Below are positions 1 through 11,375 of a stretch of 64,000 nt of DNA, piece after piece. Where the stretch lies: contig MARA01000001.1 in the NCBI GenBank assembly GCA_001792895.1, positions 1,426,001 through 1,490,000 of the forward strand. Direction: 5' to 3'. Each line of letters begins with the position of its first letter. Within the stretch, counting starts at the first letter, position 1. Below the pieces are notes generated by a model that saw only the letters and a list, made by a program, of their open reading frames with translations, had not been told where the DNA came from and ran no database searches. The DNA comes from Lentinus brumalis. Taxonomy: Eukaryota > Basidiomycota > Agaricomycetes > Polyporales > Polyporaceae. A program made the position numbers and the translations under genes.

Positions 1-1
1 C

Positions 2-256
2 ATCCGGTACTGGAAGCTCAACCCTGGGCAGGACACGATGGATCACCGCGAGTCGCCGATTGATCCCGTCCGCCGCGTACGCACCTCCGTCTCTTCTAGG
101 CGCAGCCGCTCACGCAGTATGGACGACTCGAACCGTGACGCGACGACGTCGCAGTTCGTTTCGGAAAAGCCGGTCGCTCCGGACCAGGGCGGTCAACCTT
201 CAAACGGTGCGGCAGACTCGTCGGGAGGCAGACGGCCCAACGATAGCCCTGTTTGA
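2..256 (+). CDS. 3' end of an unidentified gene (cut by left edge)
   Basis: The frame starting at base 2 is open from the window edge to a TGA at 254-256. The peptide begins IRYWKLNPGQDTMDHRESP and ends in a Ser/Arg/Gly/Pro-rich hydrophilic tail, which looks like the disordered C-terminus of a larger protein. Nothing before the edge is visible, so the family cannot be named. It could also be a chance open frame, as another overlapping frame is open too. Confidence is low. Confidence 0.35.
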   Translation: MRYWKLNPGQDTMDHRESPIDPVRRVRTSVSSRRSRSRSMDDSNRDATTSQFVSEKPVAPDQGGQPSNGAADSSGGRRPNDSPV

Positions 257-1140
257 GCCTCCGCATCACGCAGAGCGTTGAGGTTTCGTCGAGGATTCAC
301 GTCCATGTCAACGAGCTAGGACAATCTCGTGATTGGATCTACGTAACGGCCATTCTTGTTCCCTGATTCCCCACTCACTACGTAGGACACGATATCTCGC
401 ATACGACACGAGCACGACCCCACCACGTTGTATCATTAGTTTAATGTCCCCATATCCCGGATTTGTTCCTGTGCGAGGATCCCCTCTACGTCTGGCACAC
501 GCGTTTGATGGTCGCGACTCATTTCAACTTGGCTGCATGCCGCTGGCAGGTAGGCGAAGTATGGGTGCATACAATTCGCCACATGGCAGGCACCAAACAA
601 TCCAGCCACCCCAGCTTACGCTTGACTTCCACCATGTCTTCCTCGTCCCGTCCGATGGCTCCTTGTATCGGGTACCTTCAGCAGAGTTGCCCCCGGAGCC
701 CTGATATTCCGTGCAGTTGACAACGAGGCGGTGGACTACCACAACAATATTAATGTGCGCTGGATCCACGCGGGCGGACTGTCGGGTGAAGAGGGCGTCA
801 GTGGTAGCTACTAGGGGTACCGGAGAGCAGCAGCTACAGTACCGTGACAGCTGTGTATAAACTTGTTCGATCCGACCTCAGCCTCAGGCCTCATTCGATG
901 AAGACACCGTGTGGCATTTTGCTGATACAAAGCGTACGAGATACAGCGAACAACTACAATAGGTAACAATATGGTCCGAGTCGAGGCTCTTGTTACTTTA
1001 TAGTATACACGCCTGTTGATACCACGAAAACGCGGCTGTTATACATGGAAGCAGGGGGTGCAGGTGGACGAGTTGAGACAGCGTCTGACATGGAACTAAA
1101 AGCCGGAGAACGCATACTTATATAAGACCCCGAACGGTAG
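257..1140. other. Intergenic, no gene recognised
   Basis: Short open frames exist on both strands, but none has splice structure, composition or similarity to the neighbours that would support a gene. It contains the 3' flank of the leftmost MYND gene, which ends at 1141. Confidence 0.5.
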
Positions 1141-2700
1141 TCAGGCCGCCCTGGCTCTCCTACTCGCGAGACTATCAGCGGCATCCTGCAGGCCTGCGCT
1201 CCGCAAACCCGCTATAAGCGAGTCTATCTCACCGGTCCGCTCGATGGTCTGCATCGTGCGTGTCCCCATCTTCTCCATCCTCTTGGACTGGCGCCGCAAG
1301 GCCTCCACCCGCTCCTTCCCGAAGTGGCTCTCGATAAACGCTTCCTCGCCTCTTTCGATGTAGTCCGCATAGAACTCGTACAACGCTGGGCGGTCAATGG
1401 TCGCGACAATGCCCTCCGGAGAATGGCCGTCATTGTGGACGTGCTGAGACAGTATGTTGTCGAGGAGTAGGGGGTCTGAGCCCTGTTCCCAGAGCTTGAA
1501 TGGGATACTAAGACCACAGAGGCGGCCCAGCGCCTCGAAGTCGGTCGCAATGCGGTCGTCGTCTCCGACTCGAAATTGAGTCCTATATATGACGTACTCG
1601 CCCGGGTCCAGCGAGACGATACCCTTCGAGGCATCGTGGACTGAGGGCGATAGTGGTGCGTTGTCTTTGATCTGTCGGTGCAACGTTCAGAGTCGATGAG
1701 GTTGGCCCGCCGCCGCCGGGTCCGGAGAGCGGTACTCACATCTGTGCCGCTGAAGTTCTTGACTTGCAAGCGTGGTCGCTTCTCCCAAGGATCATCTGCG
1801 ACGCTCATGACTGCCATGGCCTCCCTAGAGCACATCATGAGTTGGTACAACTAGATATATGTGCACATACTATGCGCACCCGCCGTCCTGAAAGGTGTGG
1901 AACTTGTCTACTTCTGGCCTGCCCTTCACGAAGGCGTCCTTCGTAGAGGCCAAACTGACCAGCTGGACTCTGGATCCGAACACGAGGATCTTCATGTTGT
2001 CCTTCCTTCGGTTTTGTACCAGGATCGACAGAGTGAGGAGGTTCCGAGTAAACGCCTTGGACTTCTCGCCGATGTGTACTACCTCGGGTCCCGGCGCGAG
2101 TGCCATTCGACGTGCCATGGTGGCATGGTAGTCCTCCGGTGTGGTTAAATTCATGGGTACCGCAAGTGGCTTCAGGCTTGTGTTCCGCGTCAGCACTTCC
2201 GACGCCCGCAAACGGTATGATATGTACTCAGACCAACCTGCAATCGAACTCTCCGTCTACGGAGACCCAGCAACCGACACCTTGGCGATGACCGCGAGCG
2301 AACACGGGCCGCTGCGGGTACTGTTCATCGTTGATCGGTTCGGTCATGAATGCACGGGTGAGCGGAGGATGGACGAAATCGACGCATTCCTGCTTGTGCC
2401 GTGCCTTGTAATCGGCGAGTTGACATTGCCTGTCACAGTAGCGGACAGATCTAGACGCATACAGGTGAGCTTCGAGTTCAACGTGTGTGCAGAGTAAGTA
2501 TCAACTGACTTGCAGAGCGAGCAGTTGCGGAGGTTTTCTTTGTCCTCTTTTCCGCAGAAGGTGCAATGATGGGCCTCGCTGGTGGCCTTGCGCTTCTTGT
2601 TTAGCGGGGTCCTGTTTTTCGTCATGGCAAAGAAGGTATCTGTATTTCGACGATGCTCGAGCGAGCCCCAATGCTGTCCTGGAAAGCCTTCTGAAGTCAT
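1141..2700 (-). CDS. MYND-type zinc finger protein, paralogue 1
   Basis: Five exons: 2700-2510, 2450-2238, 2176-1880, 1824-1740, 1671-1141, giving 438 residues. The MYND finger lies at about residues 46-86 (HHCTFCG, CSLCK, RYCDRQCQ, HKQEC) and is interrupted by intron 1 just after CSLCK. After it come segments shared with the three neighbours: GVGCWVSV, LTLSILVQNRRKD, VADDPWEKRPRL, and a C-terminal block with SLDPGEYV, QFRVGDD and FIESHFGKERVEAL. MYND fingers bind proline-rich partner peptides; the rest of the protein matches no domain I recognise, and no SET domain is visible. Exons 2 and 4 (213 and 85 nt) have the same length in all four paralogues. The start at 2700 matches the N-terminus of paralogue 2. 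All introns are 55-68 bp with GT-AG ends. Function unknown. Confidence 0.82.
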
Positions 2701-3075
2701 CGTCCGTAACAGCGTGGTGAAAGATGATGGTGGTATGGGTACAAGACGCGATAGTGATCAAGCTCAAGCTTCAGTCAAGTCCGGGCCAGCCTCTCCGGAG
2801 GCGGCGTGAGAATGTCGCGCGGCGTCGCGCGTATGTACATAAAACGGGAACGTGATCGTGACAAGCCCGCGGTGTCCGAGTTCATTGCAGCCTGTTGCAA
2901 CTACACAGATAGCACAATGGCATATGAAAATGGGCGCATACAACTACGTTCCAGATTGAATATCATCTCTGCGCCGTGAGTCCTGAGTTCACAGCAACAA
3001 GCAATTCGCTATGCTTACTCGGCGCCGGCCGATACGAGGAATCAGAAAGTGATCAAGCATAGAGGCACGCCCCAA

Positions 3076-4619
3076 TCACGCCGCCATAGTGACTCTCAGT
3101 CGCTCGAACTTCTCGACCATCTCCTGCGACGTTCCCGCCGCCCTCAAATCTGCCATGAAACGGTCCATCCCCCGTCAGTGTGCTCGAGCGTCCGCATCAT
3201 ATGCCTCCCTATCGTGTCCATGCTCTGGAAGTGGGTCCGGAAGGCGTTGACGCGCTTTCTTCCGAAGTGACTCTCAATGAACGCCTCCTGACCTTTCTCG
3301 ATGAAGTCCGCGTAGTGCTGATAAATCGCATGATGGTCCAAAAGTACGCCGAGACCCTGAGGGACATGGCCGTCCTTGTGAATGGTGGTGGACAGGCTGT
3401 AATCCAGGAGTGTAGGATTGAGACCGTGCTCCCAGAGCGTAAACGCAAGATTGAGACCGGCGAGACGGCCTAGAGCTCCGAAATCCGTAGTGAGTCCGTC
3501 GTCATCTCCGACGCGGAACTGGATCCTGTAGACAACGTACTCGCCCGGCTTCAGCGAGACGACACCGTTTGCTGCGTCGCTGATTGACGGTGGTAGCCGC
3601 GTGTCATTCTTAATCTAGGAGAGCGTTAGCGCACGTCAAGTGGTCGAACCGAAACAGACTCTGCTCACATCGAGGCCATCGAAGTTCTTGATCTGCAGCC
3701 GTGGACGCTTCTCCCAAGGATCTTCTGCGACACTTACAGCTGCAAGCATATTCCTGCGGGGATTCTTGGTTATAGTCGACGTATGGAAGAAGTGATTGTA
3801 TACGCACCCTCCCGCCTCGAACGTATGGATCCCTTCCATATTACTAGTGGATCTACCCCTCCGAAGGACATCCACCGTAGTTGCAAGAGTCACGAGTTGT
3901 GTCTGGGACCCGAATACAAGGACTTTCGTCTTGTCCTTGCGCCTATTCTGCACCAGAATCGACAATGTAAGGAGGTTCCGCATGAATGCTTTGGATTGGT
4001 CGCCAATCGAGACGGCGTCAGAAGCTGGTACGAGCGCCATCCGTCGCCTCATGACAGTGAGGAAGTCCTCAGACGCAACATCCATGGGCTCTGCAAGGGA
4101 TTTGAGACTTGCATCCACAGTGAGTTACGTGCCAAATCAACGTGAGCGGTGTGGACGCACTCGCAGTCATAGTCGCCATCTACCGAAACCCAACAGCCTA
4201 CACCCTCACGATGGGCGTGTGCGAATACAGGACGTTGAGGGTACTTCTCGTCACCGACCGGCTCCGTCACAAACGCTCGGGTCATCGGAGGATAGACGAA
4301 AGCGGCACACTCCTCCTTGTGCCGTGCCTTGTAATCGGCCACCTGACATTCCTTGTTGCAGTATCGCGCGCATCTGTGGATAGGTCAGTACGGCGCCGGG
4401 AGCGCCAAAAGTGGACACGCGAGCTAACTTGCAGAGTGCACAGGTGCTCAGATGCTCTTGATCCTCCTTGCCACAGGACGTGCACCGGTGGGCTGATCGA
4501 GGTTTCCGTATCTTGGGCTGATTGTTCTTATCCTTCGCCATTGCATAGAATACATCTGTCGTTCGACGAAAATCGCCAGAGGACCAGAAGGCTTCGTATG
4601 GTGAGCGTCCTGAGCTCAT
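3076..4619 (-). CDS. MYND-type zinc finger protein, paralogue 2 (3' frame broken at a G run)
   Basis: Five exons: 4619-4429, 4373-4161, 4107-3808, 3753-3669, 3614-3076. The layout matches paralogue 1, its closest relative in the cluster. The MYND finger is at about residues 46-86 (HRCTSCG, CALCK, RYCNKECQ, HKEEC). Intron 3 (3754-3807) is 54 bp and free of stops, so unspliced RNA would still be readable; the paralogues argue it is an intron. As written the last exon stops at 3144 after GGWTVSWQI. One more base in the five-base run at 3169-3173 restores a tail homologous to paralogues 1 and 4, ending at 3076 (442 residues). A missed base in the assembly is more likely than a real mutation, given similar sites elsewhere. 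Function unknown. Confidence 0.78.
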
Positions 4620-5081
4620 GATCCGAGGGCGGTGGTGGTGGTGGTACAGGTGCAAGAGCGGCAGATGCAATCATTGAATCAAGGTTCAGTCTTTCAGTGA
4701 AGCAGCACTGGTGCCAGTGTGGGAGGCGTGCGAACGGCGCGTCGCGTCGCGTAACGAAAACGTGATCGTGACCCGTTCGTTCTTCTGGCTAACGCTGCCG
4801 CCGGCAGACTGAGATTTCTGTCACTGCACCGTCCGGCCAGTTTCCCCCACATACTCGCCACGGACTGGCCTGTAACAGAGCTCCGAACGTTTGATATCCA
4901 TGGCGCGGTATGCATAGACGCTCCTCATAGAGTCGTCGCTCGTAATCGAGAGCCGTCCTGGTGAGTCATTGCCATTACGTTGCATATTGGTTTATTTGCG
5001 TGAAAATGCAGGAGAGGAGTGGAGCGTACCTGGTCCTGCTCTTACGACCTTCTACTGCTTTGCGTTTTCTGGCTCTCCACG

Positions 5082-6922
5082 ATGTCCCGTCTCAACAGCG
5101 AAGAGGGGAATGCAAACCCGTTCGTTCGTCGGCTGAAGACGCTGGCGGCTGAAGTAGGCGCTTTCGAACGTTCAGCGAGGTCTCGAAGGCAACAACAAAC
5201 ATACAAGCGAGCCGTTTCTCGGCAGTGCAGCTTTTGCGGTGCGAGAGATGCTGGGAGTATGCGCACATGCTCTCTATGCAGGTCGTAATCCGTACTTGTC
5301 CCATCTCGGAGCGCGAAGTTGACATCTTGACACACTGGCAGATCTGTGCACTATTGCGACAGGCAATGTCAGGTCGCACACTACAAGGCCGGTCATAAGG
5401 AAGATTGTAAAAACTTTGTTCAGCCACCCCTCACCTCGGCCTTCTGTACTGAACCAGTGGGAGAGTCCGCCTACGCTCGCGAAACTGTCTTTGGTCATGG
5501 ACACATGGATGGCGTTGGCTGCTGGATGTCCGCAGTGGGCGTGCCGGATGCTAGGTGAGTGACCATGACTCGCTTAAGTCGCTATAGCGCTGCTGAACTA
5601 TGCATGTTCGACTAGCCAGCTGCTGAGTTTCGACTTCGCGTGGCCACTCAACCGTCCTGAAAACGACACGGATCCCGACAATCTGCAGAAGCAGTTCCGA
5701 AAGCGGTTGGGGTTGAAGTGCGACCTGACCACGGACCGCCTTCTCACATTGCAGGTACTCGTGCAGAACCGGCGCAAGGACAAGAAGCCGATCCTTGTCC
5801 TGGGCGCGCAGTGGAGAGCCATCAGTCGAATCGAGTCAAGTGTATTGGAAGTGCTTATGAAGAAGCTTCCGGATGATCCGGAAAATGACATCCATGTCTT
5901 CCGGGATGCGCTCGAGTGAGTCCTTCCCTTTCGCGCTGCGTTTTACGAATCTGATAGCTTCTCCCCAAGCCAAGAGCGGGCAGTCCTCAGGATCGCGAAT
6001 GACCCGTGGGACCACACGCCTCGTGTGGCCGTGGCAAACTTCAACGGAATCGACGTAAGGGCTCTCTACTCATCTAGTGCAGTCCACTTGCGCGGATCTT
6101 TGTTGACCTTCCTTTGAACAGCTCCGTAAGCACACTGTACACCCACCTGGTGTGATTGACGCGCAGCGCGGTGTCGTGGTACTTGAGCCTGGCCAATACG
6201 CTGTCATTCATGCCCAGTTCCTCGTCGGGGACGGCTCCACGATTACCTCTCCCTGGAAGGCGATGGCCTGCCTCGAGAGTCTCTATCTTCCGTGCATCTC
6301 TCCGTGGGATGGTCACAGTGCGGAGACGCACGACCGCGAGTACGAGTACGACCCCGCGGCCGTATGTGATGAGAGCCGCGCGGGCGGTGTACACTTCAAC
6401 ATCGATACTGAAGCACTGGACGACTTCTACCGGGACTGGGATTGCGACGGGGGCATAACCTTCCTGGCAACCCACTTCGGGAGGTCGTACGCGGCTTCTT
6501 GGCATCGCAAGGTGAAGGAGATGGCCGAGCTGAAGGAGATTCTCAGAGTATGGGATGAAAAAGGCCCCAGCAAGCGGACCGAAAGGCTCTTGCCCGTTTG
6601 CAAGGCGTTCGAGGAGAGAGCACTGGACTTGAAAAGAGAGTCCGATGAGCTGAACGAGGAGCGGAGGATACATGGGGACAGTGCTTCGCTACGAGAGAAG
6701 CTTGAGGAGATCAAACGCCAATGTGAAACAATCGAGGAGGCCACGAGAATCTTAAAGGCGGAGGCCCTCTCCATCGAGCGGATGGGGCATTTTCGTGAGT
6801 GTCGACCTTCATATGTGTGTCTACTGCGCTGATAGCGATGCATAGCGCGCGACTTGCGCTCCACTTCGAACAGGACTGCTGTAGTTCCTAACCGTCGGCA
6901 CATCGGTCCTGCCATGAATTGA
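5082..6922 (+). CDS. MYND-type zinc finger protein, paralogue 3 with C-terminal coiled coil
   Basis: Six exons: 5082-5281, 5342-5554, 5616-5915, 5970-6054, 6122-6794, 6846-6922 (515 residues). The MYND finger is at about residues 49-89 (RQCSFCG, CSLCR, HYCDRQCQ, HKEDC). The shared segments GVGCWMSA, LVQNRRKD and VLEPGQYAV follow in the same order as in the neighbours. It is longer than the other copies: the C-terminus carries a charged heptad-rich stretch (FEERALDLKRESDELNEE onward, about 90 residues) that should form a coiled coil and could mediate dimerisation. A consensus donor (TTTC|GTGAGT at 6795) and acceptor at 6845 add a short sixth exon; without it the frame ends at 6832. It is divergent to paralogue 2, with a 462-bp shared upstream region. 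Confidence 0.82.
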
Positions 6923-7335
6923 CTCAGGCAGCTGGTTGCAAGTGACATGTCTAGACAATACTCGTGTTGGGATATCGCGGCGGAATGAATCAGCGAGTCT
7001 TCAAGTTAAGATAAGTATACATGTCATACGGAAATCTACCGCTCTCCCGCCGCAATAAGTACATTGCAATCTTGAACCTGCGAGAAGTGAACCTCTGTGG
7101 GCGCAGCGCGCCGATTCATGGGACAAGGATGTTGCTGTGTGTATATCACGTGAATATTCCATAACGGGAGGACGGAGGCAAAACGGTAGAACCACAGTAC
7201 TGGTTGAGCTCAGATCTTCGCCGTTTGCCTCTCACTTCGATTCCCGAGACGTCATTCGCCAAACATGTCTCGTTCTCGCCGAGACATGCCAACCATGATG
7301 CGTCAGCATGCGCAGTTGGCCTCTGATATATTTCG
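6923..7335. other. Spacer between MYND paralogues 3 and 4
   Basis: No gene seen. It contains the promoter of paralogue 4. Similar spacers of 375 bp (2701-3075) and 462 bp (4620-5081) separate the other paralogues. Confidence 0.5.
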
Positions 7336-8830
7336 ATGTATGCAACAGCCGAGATCCCCCTGAAGCAGGAAAAATCGCACAGACGGGCTGTAAACCACCA
7401 ATGCAGCTATTGCGGTGCCGTCGACACCGGAAGCCTGCGAGCCTGCTCACTGTGCAGGTAAGGCACGCCTATCTCCAATCGTGACCGTAGTAAGTGCGCC
7501 TGATGCTTACTTACTTTGACGTAGATCGGTACGGTACTGCAACCGAGACTGTCAGACCGCCGATTACAAGTCCCGCCACAAAGAAGAGTGCTCGGAATTT
7601 GTGCATCCTCCTTTCACCACTGCCTTCCTGACTGAACCTGTCGGCGATGCCAAATATGCCCGAGATCCGGTCTTCGCTAAGGGAAGCCTCAACGGTGTCG
7701 GCTGCTGGGTCTCCGTGAAGGGCGGCAGCTACGCGAGGTTGGTGGAAAGCGCGGACAGCGACGTCTCTGACTCCCCATACTGATGTTGACTCGTACCTTG
7801 TCAGATTGCAGAACCTCCACAACGGCCTCCCGCCGAAGAGCCTCGAGGAGAACATGGAACGCGAGAAGATGGCCGCGCTGTACCCCGAGGTAGCGGGGCA
7901 GCACAGGATATACACGAGCTGTCTGCTCACGCTGAACATCCTAGTCCAGAACCGGCGCAAGGACAAGGCTCCCGCGATGGTCTTCGGCGCATTGGCCCAT
8001 ATCTTGAGTTTCGCACACTCCTTCGAGGACTGCATGAAGGGCGAGATACCGGGCGTGGATAAGATCAACTCAATTGTCGACGAGCGAGGGTAAGGATTGC
8101 CATCCTGTCCTGTATGGCGTAGGCTGATTTTTGGGACCCAAATCTTACACTAGGGAGAAGCACGCAATCCTCACAGTTGTGGACGACGTCTGGGACAAGA
8201 AGCCGCGCCTCTTCATATCCCATATCGACGGTATAGACGTGAGTATGCTGTAGTCTGACACCGATACACTTCTTCACGCGTCCACCACAGATATCCAACC
8301 AGCCGAACCGACCGGAAATCATCGATGCTGCACGCGGCATTGTGAAGCTAGACCCCGGACAGTTCGTGGTCATGCAGCTGCAATACCGCATCGGGGACGG
8401 CACCGACATTCGCAGAGACTGGTCCGCCCTTGCATGCATGCAGTCGCTCATCCTCCCGATCTTCGCGCCCTGGGACGACAAACGCCCTCCTGATGTGTAC
8501 GACCGTGCGCTCACGGAGTATCTCAAAGGCAAGATCGAGCATCTACTCGGTATCCGCTGCGACCTCAAGGCGGACCCTCTCGAGGACTACTACGGGGACC
8601 TCATCTATCACGGTGATCGCAAGTTCGTCGAGAGCCACTACGGAAAGGACCATGCGGACGCACTCGAGCGGAAGCATAATGAGGTGTTCGAACACGAAGA
8701 GGAGATGGCACGGACTTTCCGGATGATGGGCGGGGGCACGCTTGATGCATTCGTTGAGCATTGCAAGCGGTCGGGCTTGGGGAAGAGCATGCCAGAGTCT
8801 CTGAAAGCGGCGCTGGGTCGGGAGTTCTGA
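7336..8830 (+). CDS. MYND-type zinc finger protein, paralogue 4
   Basis: Five exons: 7336-7457, 7525-7737, 7805-8089, 8154-8238, 8291-8830 (414 residues). The N-terminus before the finger is short (22 residues): the frame is closed by a stop upstream of ATG 7336. The MYND finger spans about residues 23-63 (HQCSYCG, CSLCR, RYCNRDCQ, HKEEC). Shared blocks follow: GVGCWVSV, LTLNILVQNRRKD, KLDPGQFVV, QYRIGDGTDIRRDW and FVESHYGKDHADAL. It is in tandem with paralogue 3, with about 410 bp between them. Conserved exon sizes show it arose by duplication of the same spliced gene. Function unknown. Confidence 0.82.
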
Positions 8831-8927
8831 GGCGGACCATCTCCGTACGTCGCTATCTTATCCCCACGCTACCTCACTGACGTTCGGACATCTTAGCAAG
8901 ACATCTACGGGGTAGCAGACTACCCGA

Positions 8928-9620
8928 TTATCTTCCGCATGCTCGTATCTCTGTATTGTATATTTCACGATGCAATTCTACTGCTCCACGCATCACAGGA
9001 CCCGGCTTGACGATGCTGCGCCCCGAACGAGTCTCTCGGTCGACATCCCGAATTATGCTCACCCTAGCGCTTTCCAACTGCGTGTATCGGTCGTGCGCAA
9101 CCATCGCCGCAAACCCGAGCGGGTTCAGCTCCCAGTAGAGCCTCAACATCTTCTTTGCACTCTCGTATCCTTCCACGCACGTTCGCTCCCATGCGTCTGC
9201 CTGTTCGACACCATAGTGGCTCTCGATGAACGCGCGCTGGCCCTCTTCCAGGATCTCTCGGTGGTATGTGAGCGTTGCTTGCGTCTTGGTCGAAGAACGC
9301 GCGTATGCCGATGGGACGAGGGGGCTGAGCAGCAGCGCTCTGGTCCCAAGCTCGTGCGATGCTGGACTTTGGCCATCCCAAGGTGCGACGGCGGGAAGCC
9401 GGAAGGAACGCATGCGACACAGCGCTTCCCAGTCTCGAGAAATCTCAATTGGCCGTCGCTGCACCCAAGACGCCGCCGACGTCGCGTTCGTCTGGTCGAC
9501 GGCCTCGCAGTACTCGGTGGACATCCACGAGCAGGCGCGCAAGGGTCGTCCGGCCATCGTCGTGGGCAGAAGCAAGGATGCAATTGACGGGTATAAAGTT
9601 GTACACGCGTGGTTGTATGC
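8928..9620 (-). pseudogene. Truncated fifth copy of the MYND gene family (no MYND finger)
   Basis: The minus frame ending at 8928 contains ISRDWEALCRMRSFRLP, APWDGQ and RAFIESHYGVEQADAWER. These match the last exon of paralogues 1-4 (compare IRRDWSALACMQSLILP and FVESHYGKDHADALER in paralogue 4). A weaker match to the fourth exon (SAHDDGRTTLARLLVDVH) lies in another frame near 9500-9570. The MYND exons and the first part of the last exon are missing. Immediately upstream is an unrelated membrane-protein gene. It is most simply a decayed duplicate; a short spliced transcript cannot be excluded. Confidence 0.6.
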
Positions 9621-9703
9621 TACAGCAGTCCAGACAGTCCCTGCAACGTTCGAGGCGCAAGATAACGGTGACTTGGATTGACACAAACTCGAAGAAGCCG
9701 ACA

Positions 9704-10584
9704 TCAACTGGCCGTCGCAGTCGTCCGCACGCGGGACAAGTGGGCACACATCGCACGGTAGGCAAACGCCACACAGCCTATCACGACCAACCCCGTCGCA
9801 TTCGCCGCGAGCGCGCGCGCCGGGGTGAAGCTCGCCGGGACGTCCAGCGGCGCGTCCTGCAGCGCGAGCGCCCCCACCGCGAACGCCCACAGGCCCACGA
9901 ACGCGCCAAACCCGACCATACCTGCCAACCGCCGCGCCTCGGACGGGGGCTCCGCGGGCTCGTCCGGACTCGGCGCCAGTATGGCCAGGACGGCGAAGAA
10001 GCACGCGACGAGCGCGCAGCCGCACAGGACGGGCAGGAACGCGAACCGCCAGGCGAGGATGTCTGCGTAGGCGGGCCACTGCCAGGAGAGGATGTGCGTG
10101 CCGAGGAGGGCAGAGGAGGTTCCGAAGGGAAAGGACAACGCGGTGTACAGGCTGGTCAAGGGGATGAGGCACTGGACTAACACCACTAGTCTGTGTTGGG
10201 GATGCAGCTTTGCTGCTGGCCGGTCCGGGTTGGTTGCAGTGTCCGTATCAGCCACAGAGGGAGGCTGAGACTCGTGTGGGCCCTTTCCCTTCTCCAGGTC
10301 GTTGTCCCAAGATGACTCCGAGTGGGGGCTTGGAGTATACGGGGGAGGACACGACGGGGTGTTGAATGGGAGGGGAAGATCCGCATGTGCGCGCATGGGA
10401 GAGGGCGGATGCGAGGGCGGTGGAGTCGCCAACGATGGCATTCGCAGCGATTCGGATAAGTCGGATGTCCGGGTCCCTGTCGACGCTACCAGAACTACCG
10501 CGCGTAGCAAGCCAAAGTCAGCATGCGACGCGACCTCACAAGACGAAAGTACTCACCGGGCATGTTGAAGTTATGGGAGGCCAT
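9704..10584 (-). CDS. Predicted membrane protein, four transmembrane helices, unknown function
   Basis: Two exons: 10584-10557 (28 nt, nine codons) and 10476-9704, giving 266 residues. The donor (CCCG|GTGAGT) and acceptor at 10477 join the frames exactly. The first half is hydrophilic and rich in Pro, Ser and His (PSLATPPPSHPPSPM), so probably a cytosolic tail. Four hydrophobic segments follow at roughly residues 105-127, 147-178, 199-218 and 233-252 (LVVLVQCLIPLTSLYTAL; FLPVLCGCALVACFFAVL; FGAFVGLWAFAVGALAL; ATGLVVIGCVAFAY). No family is recognised. A TATA-like sequence lies about 70 bp upstream of the start. Confidence 0.7.
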
Positions 10585-10648
10585 AGCTAAGTGACTGACT
10601 GCTGACTGGGGATGGGATGTGAGTGGCACATATCGAACATAGCACGCA

Positions 10649-10656
10649 CCTTTATA
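10649..10656 (-). promoter_or_regulatory. TATA-like box (TATAAAGG)
   Basis: Reads TATAAAGG on the minus strand, 65-72 bp upstream of the ATG at 10584, a plausible core promoter position for a fungal gene with a short 5' UTR. Confidence 0.35.
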
Positions 10657-10852
10657 GCCCTCGTGGCTCTCGTAAACGGCGCAAACCTGCAGAGGAACCT
10701 CCGACAACGCGTCTCAACGCGTACCTCGCGGATCGATGGCGCGATATAGCCCCCTCCTACATACGAGGACCGCGCCTCGTCCGAACCGTCGATATTGGCC
10801 GCGCGCCGTCTTCTCTGTGGGTGGCCCGCGGGAGCGTGGCGGTACACTGTAT

Positions 10853-11207
10853 TCAGCTGTATTCCTTGAGGACATAGGAAAGAGCCAGCAAGCGCTCTCC
10901 GGCGGTGCGCGTGTCGTGCTTCTCGAAGTGCTGGAATAACGGCATGGTCGGGCTCTGGAGAGCATTCCTGCAAACGTCTGTTCTGCCCATGCGCGCCGCG
11001 CGCGGGTCTTCGTACAGTAACACAGGAGATGGGCAGTGCGATAAAAAGCAAGAAACTTCCCAGAACAACACGTTGCACGCGGGGTTGAACATTTACACTG
11101 CACCCGAGCTGCGCCCATTCCTGCAAGGCGTTGGCGCCGTCAGCATCGGGCCTCAGCATGGAACGTGGACGGGAACGAGACAGACATACCTCCATAGCTT
11201 GAGCCAT
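10853..11207 (-). CDS. Small spliced protein, 49 residues, unknown function
   Basis: Three exons: 11207-11190 (18 nt), 11120-11104 (17 nt) and 10967-10853 (115 nt). Donors are GAG|GTATGT and CTCGG|GTGCAG; acceptors are CTTGCAG and GTTTGCAG. Joined, they make 50 codons including the stop. The peptide begins MAQAMEEWAQLGNALQSP, continues through PLFQHFEKHDTRTAGERL and ends in LKEYS, a soluble amphipathic helical profile. No family is recognised. The short first exons mean automatic gene finders could miss it. A longer unspliced frame (11249-10587) exists but lacks protein-like composition. Confidence 0.5.
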
Positions 11208-11375
11208 GTGCGATGAGCGAGAAGAGGGCACGCGGGCGGGTGTATACAAGTCACTCCCGAAAGTTAGTCGTGGTGTGGCAATTAGGATCGTGCAACAGCT
11301 CTAGTATACTTCACAGTGTAGTCGTCGTCGTCGAACAATCGTGTATCCAACCAAACCGCCCGTCCGGCCCATCCC

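Noticed and set aside
333..704. Protein gene at the left end
   Set aside because: Three overlapping frames are equally open; none has splice signals or protein-like composition.
9359..10180. 273-codon frame on + over the membrane-protein gene
   Set aside because: Arg/Glu/Gln-rich complement of hydrophobic helices, as expected for an antisense shadow.
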